64,000 nt of DNA from JAICYJ01 sp963766445 (GTDB lineage: Bacteria; Actinomycetota; Thermoleophilia; Gaiellales; JAICJC01). This document shows, piece after piece, positions 58,748 through 64,000 of the stretch (its first letter is position 1; every line of letters starts with the position of its first letter). The stretch lies in assembly GCA_963766445.1 (NCBI GenBank), contig CAVXZW010000021.1, positions 61,068 through 125,067 on the forward strand. The letters are read 5' to 3'. Below the pieces are notes generated by a model. The model was not told the DNA's origin and did no database searches. It worked only from the letters and a program-made list of their open reading frames with translations. Both the position numbers and the translations under genes were made by a program.

Positions 58748-59689
58748 TCAGTCCCCGCGGCCGAGCTTGCGCAGGATCTGGTCGCTGGTGGGGCGACGAA
58801 CCTGCGTCACCCAGCCCATCTTCTCCCAGGCGCGGATCATGAGGCCGGAGGCGTCGAGCTGCATCTTGCCCAGGCCGTGGAAGGCCGAGGTCGGGAACAC
58901 GTGGTGGTTGTGGTGCCACGACTCGCCCAGAGACGGGAGCGCCAGCAGCCAGTTGTTCGTGGACAGGTCGTAGGCGGGGAACGGCCGGCGCCCGAAGTAG
59001 TGGCAGATCGAGTTGACGCTCCAGGTCACGTGGTGGTTCAGGAACAGCCGCACCAGGCCACCCCAAAGAAGGCCGGTGAGGGCGCCCCGCCAGGTGCCGG
59101 TGAGCGCATAGCCGAGCGCGAATGGCAGCACGAATCCGAGCACGGCCCAGAGCAGGAACGTGCGGTCGATGAACCGCACCAGCCGGTCCTGCGAGAGGTC
59201 GCGGGCCATGCGCTCCCGCTCCTGTCCCGCGGGGTGCGAGAACATCCAGCCCATGTGCGCGTGCAGCAGGCCCCGCAGCTGCCCGCCCACGCCGCCGCCG
59301 AATCCGTGGTGGGGGCTGTGCGGGTCGCCCTCCTTGTCGGAGTGCGCGTGGTGGGTGCGGTGGTCGACGGCCCAGGTGATGGCCGAGCCCTGCACCGCCA
59401 TCGAGCCGAAGATCAGCAGGCCGGCCTTGAGCGGCTTCACTGCCTCGAAGGCGCTGTGGGTGAGCATGCGGTGGAATCCGATCGTGATGCCGAAGCCGCA
59501 GAACACGTAGAGCACGACCAGCAGGCCCAGGTCGGTCCAGCCGACGGCCGTGTTCCAGAGCAGCGCCACGGCGGCGACGAAGGCGACGAAGGGGATGATG
59601 GTGATGGCCAGCATCGTGCCCTTCTGCTTCCACCCGGCCCTGGAGTCGGGGGTCAGGTCTGCTGGTGGCGCGGCTGTGGTTGTCTGCAC
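58748..59689 (-). CDS. Acyl-CoA/fatty-acid delta-9-type desaturase
   Basis: 313 residues from GTG 59689 (AAAGGAA ribosome site). Four membrane helices and three histidine boxes of the membrane di-iron desaturases: HRMLTH, HRTHHAH and HHNHH. It introduces a double bond in acyl chains for membrane fluidity; an electron donor is not encoded nearby. Last of an SDR-HhH-desaturase minus-strand unit (4-nt gap). Complete. Confidence 0.92.
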   Translation of the reverse strand: MQTTTAAPPADLTPDSRAGWKQKGTMLAITIIPFVAFVAAVALLWNTAVGWTDLGLLVVLYVFCGFGITIGFHRMLTHSAFEAVKPLKAGLLIFGSMAVQGSAITWAVDHRTHHAHSDKEGDPHSPHHGFGGGVGGQLRGLLHAHMGWMFSHPAGQERERMARDLSQDRLVRFIDRTFLLWAVLGFVLPFALGYALTGTWRGALTGLLWGGLVRLFLNHHVTWSVNSICHYFGRRPFPAYDLSTNNWLLALPSLGESWHHNHHVFPTSAFHGLGKMQLDASGLMIRAWEKMGWVTQVRRPTSDQILRKLGRGD

Positions 59690-59693
59690 GGTG

Positions 59694-60281
59694 CTATTCC
59701 TTTCGCTCTCTTTGAGCGCGCACCTGTCGCTTGTGCTCGCGTTTTGCAGCCTGGTAGGCGGCCAGGGCCTCGGGGGTGTCGGCGTCGCCGAGCGTGGGAT
59801 GGGCGGGCAGTACCTGCTCCCATCCATCCGGTTTGACGCCGAACTGCTTGATCAGGGTTGCAACCAGGCTGCGTACCTTCATGTCGCCGAAGCCGGGCAG
59901 CGAGCCGATCCGCCTGGCCATGTCCTGGCCGCTGGTGGCCTCGGTCCACACGCGCGAGCCGTCGCTGCCGTGGTTTTCGGCCAGGTACCGGCACAGCGAC
60001 TGGACACGCTCGGCCATCGCGCCCGGGAAGCGGTGGATGGCGGGCCGTTCGCGGAACGCCGCCTCGAGGGCCTCGGGCGGCATCGCCGCGATCCGGGCCG
60101 GATCGAGGTGGCCGAGCCGCTGCTTCAGCACCAGCGGCCCCGCGAACGCCTTCTGCACGGTCACCTGCTGGTCCAGCGCGAAGCCGATCAGCAGGGCGTT
60201 CGGGTCCTCCGCAAGCAGCCGGTTGGCCTGATCGTCCTCCGTCCAGGGAAGCAGGGCGGGGCCGGTGCTTGTGGCAGACAT
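59694..60281 (-). CDS. HhH-GPD-type DNA repair family protein (TIGR03252-like)
   Basis: 195 residues, complete. Begins PWTEDDQANRLLAEDPNALLIGFALDQQVTVQKAFAGPLVLKQRLG. An HhH region reads SGQDMARRIGSLPGFGDMKVRSLVATLIKQFG, and the basic tail is REHKRQVRAQRERKE. It belongs to an actinobacterial branch of the HhH-GPD base-excision glycosylase superfamily; no Fe-S cluster cysteines are visible, and the substrate is unknown. ATG 60281 follows the SDR stop by 11 nt. Confidence 0.85.
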   Translation of the reverse strand: MSATSTGPALLPWTEDDQANRLLAEDPNALLIGFALDQQVTVQKAFAGPLVLKQRLGHLDPARIAAMPPEALEAAFRERPAIHRFPGAMAERVQSLCRYLAENHGSDGSRVWTEATSGQDMARRIGSLPGFGDMKVRSLVATLIKQFGVKPDGWEQVLPAHPTLGDADTPEALAAYQAAKREHKRQVRAQRERKE

Positions 60282-60292
60282 GGACGTGAATC

Positions 60293-61007
60293 CTACCTGT
60301 ACCCGGTATTTGCCGAACCTGACTCCAATGCTTCGGCAACCCAGCGCGCCACCTTTTCGGGCGGATCGCCGCCCATCCGTCCGCTGCACGCCGCGGGCCG
60401 TGGCCGAGAACGCGGTGTCGGTCAGCGCCGGTTTCACGTTGACCACGTGGATCCCGTGGTCGCGCAGCTCGCGGTACCCGGTGCGGGACAGCAGGTCGAC
60501 CGCCGCCTTGCTGGCCGCGTAGGCGCCGCCGCCGGGGTCGGGGAACTCGCCCACGATCGACGAGATGTTGACGATGCCGCCACCGCTTCGCTGGCGCATC
60601 AGCTGCTCGCCGGCGGCGCGCATGCCGTAGATCACGCCCAGCACGTTGGTGCGGATCATGACCTCGACCTTGCCCGGGTCGATCTCGTGCAGCAGCCCGA
60701 ACGCGCCAAGGCCGGCGTTGTTCACCATCACCGTCAGCTTGCCGCCCCATTCCACGGCAGTCGCCACCAGCCGCTGCACCTGGTCGTAGCTGCCCACGTC
60801 GCAGGCCACGGCCAGGCCGTCCAGCTGATCCGCCACGGCCTGGACACGCTCCGCGGAGCGCGACGACACCACCACCCGCGACCCGCGTGCGTGCAGCTCG
60901 TGCGCGATCGCTTCGCCGATGCCGCTCGATGCGCCGGTGATGACCGCCACCGCACCGTCCAGCGAGACGCTGGCGCCGCGAGGTCCGGGTAGCTCCTGTT
61001 CGCTCAT
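60293..61007 (-). CDS. Short-chain dehydrogenase/reductase (one frameshift)
   Basis: About 237 residues. NAD(P) motif VAVITGASSGIGEAIAHELHARG, VNNAGLGAFG, catalytic Ser/Tyr/Lys in INISSIVGEF and GAYAASKAAVDLL. After FSATARGVQRT the frame changes near 60375 and continues MGGDPPEKVARWVAEALESG to a TAG at 60293. Strong AGGAGGA ribosome site before ATG 61007. The substrate is unknown. Confidence 0.87.
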
Positions 61008-61034
61008 GGCTCCTCCTGATTCGATGCCCAACGC

Positions 61035-61040
61035 TACTCT
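61035..61040 (+). promoter_or_regulatory. -10 element, leaderless membrane-protein gene
   Basis: TACTCT, then 7 nt, then GTG 61048. Confidence 0.45.
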
Positions 61041-61047
61041 GTCGAAC

Positions 61048-61377
61048 GTGGCTCGAAGCTTCTCACCCTGGCGCGCGCTGGCTGCGGTGTGGCGCCCGAT
61101 CGAGCGGCGGCTGGCCGCGGTCGGCCTGCGCCTGGTCGCTCCATGGGAGCGGCTGTCGGTGCCGGTGCAGATCGCGATCGCGTTTCCGACCCTCTCGGTG
61201 CTGCTGTTCCTGCTGCACCTGGGGCCGCTCAACCAGCCGCCCATCCGGGCCGCCTTCTACGGCGTGTTCTGGTCGATCCTGGCCACGCCGGCGGTGATCA
61301 TCGCCACCCGCAACGAGCTGCAAAAGCGGCACAAGCTGGACCAGCAGCAGCCCGAGCGCCCGTCCGCCGCCGATTAG
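61048..61377 (+). CDS. Small two-helix membrane protein, unknown function
   Basis: 109 residues from GTG 61048. I do not recognise the family. A basic N-terminus (RSFSPWRALAAVWRPIERRL) precedes two hydrophobic helices (VQIAIAFPTLSVLLFLLHLG and FYGVFWSILATPAVIIATRN). A hydrophilic tail follows, NELQKRHKLDQQQPERPS. Divergent from the SDR gene and overlapping the convergent alcohol dehydrogenase stop by 3 nt. Confidence 0.7.
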   Translation: MARSFSPWRALAAVWRPIERRLAAVGLRLVAPWERLSVPVQIAIAFPTLSVLLFLLHLGPLNQPPIRAAFYGVFWSILATPAVIIATRNELQKRHKLDQQQPERPSAAD

Positions 61378-62529
61378 CGGCCGTCGCCCAGCGCCAACCC
61401 GGCCCGCAGCGCTGCCACCACCTCGTCGTGCGACCACGGCGACGGCGCCACCGAGATGAAGTAGTCGGCCAGCGCGTTCTCGGCCAGCTCGTCCAGGTGG
61501 TCCTCGCCCAGGCCCACCGACCGCAGGGTCTCGAACTCGAGCTCGGCCAGGATCCGGCGCACGGCCCGCACCGCCCGCGATCCATCGCCGGAGCCGTCCT
61601 GGGGCTCGCCCAACGCGTCCGCGATCCGCTCGAACTGCTGCGGGACGAACCGGCGGTCGCGGTCCATCGTCTCGGCCAGCACCAGGCCGATGGTGAGCCC
61701 GTGCGGCAGCCCCAGCAGCCCGCCGATGGCCTGTGCGATCGAGTGCTCCGAGCCACAGTCCGAGATGTTCATGGCCAGGCCGCCCAGCAGGCTTGCGCAC
61801 ATCATCTCGCTGCGAGCGTCGGCGTCGGATCCGTCGCGGACGGCACGCACCAGCGCACCGCCGGCCAGCCGCGTGCCCTCGAGCCCGATCGCGTCGCCGA
61901 CCGGCGTGCGCGCCGTAACGACCAGCGCCGCCATCGCCTGCGCCAGCGCGTCGATCCCGGTGTATGCGGTCAGTCTTGGGCGGCAGCCCGTGGGTCAGCG
62001 TCGCGTCCACGAGTGCGTGCTGCGCGCGCAGGAACGGGCTGGCGATGCCCGCCTTGATGTGGGTCTCCTGGTCGGTGATGACGGCGCCGCCCGATACCTC
62101 CGACCCGGTCCCGGCCGTGGTCGGGACGCACACCAGCGGGATCGCCGGGGGCTCGTAGGCGACGCCGCCCGCGGCGAACCGCAGGTAGGGGCCGCCCTGT
62201 CCGACCACCAGCCGCGCCGCCTTGGCGGTGTCCATGGACGATCCGCCGCCCAGCGCCACCACGGCGTCGCAGCCGGATGCCGCCAGCGTCTCGGCGGCCT
62301 GCTCCACCACGGCCACCGTCGGCTCCCCCGCGTCCTTCTCGAACCGCACGGCTCCGTCCAGCGGCGCGATCGCCGCCGCCACGCCGGGCACGAACTGGTC
62401 GAGCCCCCTGTCCATGATCAGCAACGGGCGCCCCGCGCCCTCCTCCGCCAGCACGGCACCGAGCTGGGAGGCGACGCCGTCGCCGAACCGGATCTTGACC
62501 GGCAGGTGGTTGCGAAACGGGGCGATCAT
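61374..62529 (-). CDS. Iron-containing alcohol dehydrogenase family protein (one frameshift)
   Basis: About 384 residues. GGGSSMDTAKAARLV (nucleotide-binding), PTTAGTGSEVSGGAVITD, then a frame change near 61970 before YTGIDALAQAMAALV. Later SDCGSEHSIAQAIGGLLGLPHGLTIGLVL carries metal-binding His residues. Substrate not predictable. The length is one over a multiple of three. ATG 62529 overlaps the MOSC gene stop. Confidence 0.88.
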
Positions 62530-63299
62530 CGTGGTCCTTTCAAAAGCGGTTCGACGGTGTCTCCGACGGCAACGATGCCCGGCTGTGCGACGTCGGCGTA
62601 AACGCCGAAGCAGATGCTTCCTTCTTGCCGCGAGCGGTAGTCGGCGATCATGCGCAGGGTGTCCATGTCGCGCTCGCCGTTCTGCGGGTTGCGCGTGGTC
62701 ATGGAGCAGCGTGGGTCGCGCTCGGCGACGTGCAGCACCACCTCTCCCGCCCGCACGTCCTGCCCGATCCACTCGTCCTCCTCGTGCGGTGCGATGCCGT
62801 CGACCAGCAGCGTGTTTCGGAACCGTCGCGGATCGGCGACCTCGGCCTGGCCCGATCGCGTGGCCAGCTCGTGCAGCGACGCCTCGGAGAGCAGCGACAT
62901 CGGATACGTATCCTGGGCGTGGCCGTTGCCGACCAGCATCAGCCGCATCGGCGATCCGGCCAGCTCGGATAGCGCCTCCGCCCACGGCCCCTCGACGATG
63001 GTGCCCTGGACGTCCCGCCCGAACATGAGGACGGCCTCACGCTCGTCGCCGCCGACGATGCCTGACACCTCGCTGCCGTCAGGCAGCACCACCACCAGTC
63101 GCCCGGTGTCCGGATCGAACCGCGATCCGGCCCGGGCCAGCGCTCCGTACCTGCGCATGGTGGCGACCTCGCGGCGGTCGTCCAGCAGCACGAACGCACG
63201 GTCGCCTGCGATGCCGTCCGGCGTCACGGTGGCCCGCTCGCTGCTCATCAGGCCGAGCGACTTGATGGGAGAGAGGTGGATGGCGCGGACGTGTGCCAC
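62526..63299 (-). CDS. MOSC-domain protein
   Basis: 257 residues, complete. N-terminal MOSC beta-barrel (VRAIHLSPIKSLGLMSSERATVTPDGIAGDRAFVLLDD), then the MOSC core with RFRNTLLVDGIAPHEEDEW and the conserved Cys in AERDPRCSMTTRNPQNGERD. Family members handle molybdenum cofactor or transfer sulfur (mARC/YcbX-like). It fits a genome with modABC and a MobA-like gene. Starts at GTG 63299 and is translationally coupled to the alcohol dehydrogenase. Confidence 0.88.
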   Translation of the reverse strand: MAHVRAIHLSPIKSLGLMSSERATVTPDGIAGDRAFVLLDDRREVATMRRYGALARAGSRFDPDTGRLVVVLPDGSEVSGIVGGDEREAVLMFGRDVQGTIVEGPWAEALSELAGSPMRLMLVGNGHAQDTYPMSLLSEASLHELATRSGQAEVADPRRFRNTLLVDGIAPHEEDEWIGQDVRAGEVVLHVAERDPRCSMTTRNPQNGERDMDTLRMIADYRSRQEGSICFGVYADVAQPGIVAVGDTVEPLLKGPR

Positions 63300-63356
63300 G
63301 GGTGTCGGATAGCCTACTGTGCCAGCACCGCACCGTTCCCACCAGGAGATACCCGC

Positions 63357-63887
63357 ATGTCGCAGTCACGTTTCGCAGAGGCGCTGAACGGCCAGATCGG
63401 TTACGAGTTCGGCGCGTCCCAGCAGTACATCGCGGTATCCGTGTACTACGACGCCGAGACCTTGCCGCGGCTGGCGGCGCACTTCTACCGGCAGGCGATC
63501 GAGGAGCGTAACCACGCGATGATGATGGTGCAGTACCTGCTCGATGCGGGCGAGGACGTGGTGATCCCGGGCATCGAGCCGCCGCGCACGGGCTTCGGGG
63601 ACGTGGTCGAGCCGGTGGCGCTGGCGCTTTCCCAGGAGAAGCGGGTGACCGAGCAGATCGGCGCTCTGGCGACGCTGGCACGCGAGAACGGCGATTACGC
63701 CGGCGAGCAGTTCATCCAGTGGTTCATCAAGGAGCAGGTGGAGGAGGTCTCCAGCATGAGCAGCCTGCTGACGGTGGTCGAGCGGGCGCGCGAGAACCCG
63801 CTGCTGGCGGAGGAGTATCTGGCTCGCGAGTCGGCGGCGGAGGCCGCGGATCCCACGGCGCCGCATGCTGCGGGCGGCGCGCTCTAG
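63357..63887 (+). CDS. ftnA: Non-haem bacterial ferritin
   Basis: 176 residues, complete. Four-helix ferritin with ferroxidase ligands: Glu in GYEFGASQQY, the EERNHA motif (Glu, His), ALSQEKRVTEQI, and GEQFIQWFIKEQVEEV. Stores iron and limits oxidative damage. ATG 63357 has a CAGGAGAT ribosome site; TACTGT at about 63315 is a possible -10. Confidence 0.9.
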   Translation: MSQSRFAEALNGQIGYEFGASQQYIAVSVYYDAETLPRLAAHFYRQAIEERNHAMMMVQYLLDAGEDVVIPGIEPPRTGFGDVVEPVALALSQEKRVTEQIGALATLARENGDYAGEQFIQWFIKEQVEEVSSMSSLLTVVERARENPLLAEEYLARESAAEAADPTAPHAAGGAL

Positions 63888-64000
63888 CGCCGCGCTGGCC
63901 GCGGTGCTGCTGCTGGCAGGCGGCTGCTTTGGCGGCTCCGGAGGCGGCAGCAGCTCCGGCGTCAGCCACTCCCAGTTCGTCGCCCAGGCGCGCGCCATCT
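63865..64000 (+). CDS. Putative lipoprotein, N-terminal fragment
   Basis: 45 codons, cut by the window edge; it overlaps the ferritin stop by 23 nt in another frame. The sequence MLRAARSSAALAAVLLLAGGC has a basic start, hydrophobic core and LAGGC lipobox. A Gly/Ser linker follows, then SHSQFVAQARAI, as at the start of many small extracytoplasmic lipoproteins. Function unknown. Confidence 0.65.
   Translation, partial: MLRAARSSAALAAVLLLAGGCFGGSGGGSSSGVSHSQFVAQARAI

Noticed and set aside
60425..60442. Second parS-like match, GGTTTCACGTTGACCA
   Set aside because: Only 12 of 16 matches, one intact half, inside the SDR coding sequence and far from parAB; likely chance.
59694..61007. A 516-residue open frame joining the SDR and HhH-GPD proteins
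   Set aside because: A one-base shift near 60375 gives the SDR a normal end with its own TAG 11 nt before the HhH ATG; the junction peptide in the long frame is not conserved-looking.

Overview
The window is about 64 kb of GC-rich DNA carrying the origin-proximal chromosome segment of an actinobacterium. I infer this from the rpmH-dnaA-dnaN and parAB layout, a NucS/EndoMS mismatch endonuclease, an OpcA G6PDH-assembly factor, a SigR/RsrA-like sigma/anti-sigma pair, a Streptomyces-type PHO box and many transcripts that look leaderless. A Thermoleophilia/Solirubrobacterales-type lineage fits best (futalosine menaquinone genes, giant NAD-glutamate dehydrogenase), but this is an inference. I see no phage, transposon, CRISPR array or obvious island, and no gene-free stretch longer than about 300 bases.

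Layout. 1-6630: replication and segregation core. dnaN (partial) and dnaA run on the minus strand, then a DnaA-box-rich spacer, then rpmH-rnpA-yidD-yidC-jag-rsmG-parA-parB on the plus strand, with a parS-like site at the jag/rsmG junction. 6630-10810: tRNA-Ile(GAT), a bifunctional-nuclease-family protein, an acyl-CoA dehydrogenase, an orphan hypothetical, and the mntR-mntH manganese module. 10810-15465: a tightly overlapped minus-strand operon nadB-nadC-nadA-mqnB-mqnD that joins NAD and menaquinone synthesis. 15500-19410: sigR/rsrA-like pair, MobA-like transferase, M24 and M16 peptidases. 19450-23061: two further ECF sigma modules, one with a membrane partner and one ECF42 with a DGPF/YCII protein, with a damaged hydrolase between. 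23170-30040: nucS, a cysteine-desulfurase-like enzyme, an Lpd-like flavoprotein lacking its dithiol, a metallo-beta-lactamase protein, fabI and an acetyl-CoA-synthetase-like enzyme. 30062-33975: HTH-TOBE regulator, modABC and glycerate kinase. 33952-37565: lemA/htpX, class I aldolase, ROK kinase. 37686-44793: pentose-phosphate operon tkt-tal-gnd-zwf-opcA-pgl. 44815-50308: pstSCAB flanked by two phoU genes. 50401-57913: giant gdh, yyaL-like gene and rpiA. 57723-64000: orphan DNA methyltransferase, desaturase, HhH-GPD repair protein, SDR, Fe-alcohol dehydrogenase, MOSC protein, ferritin and the start of a lipoprotein gene.

Sequence quality. Nearly half of the protein genes are broken by small frameshifts, although both halves remain clearly conserved. 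In most single-break genes the length exceeds a multiple of three by exactly one, which points to insertion-type sequencing or assembly errors rather than real decay. Such genes are annotated over their full inferred span with the break noted.

Regulation readable from the sequence includes a sigmaR-type promoter before the sigR-like gene, an ECF42-type promoter before the DGPF gene, a PHO box before pstS, a large stem-loop between pstS and pstC, a perfect palindrome around the mntR start codon, and a recurring -10 hexamer placed 6-8 nt before the start codon (leaderless mRNAs).
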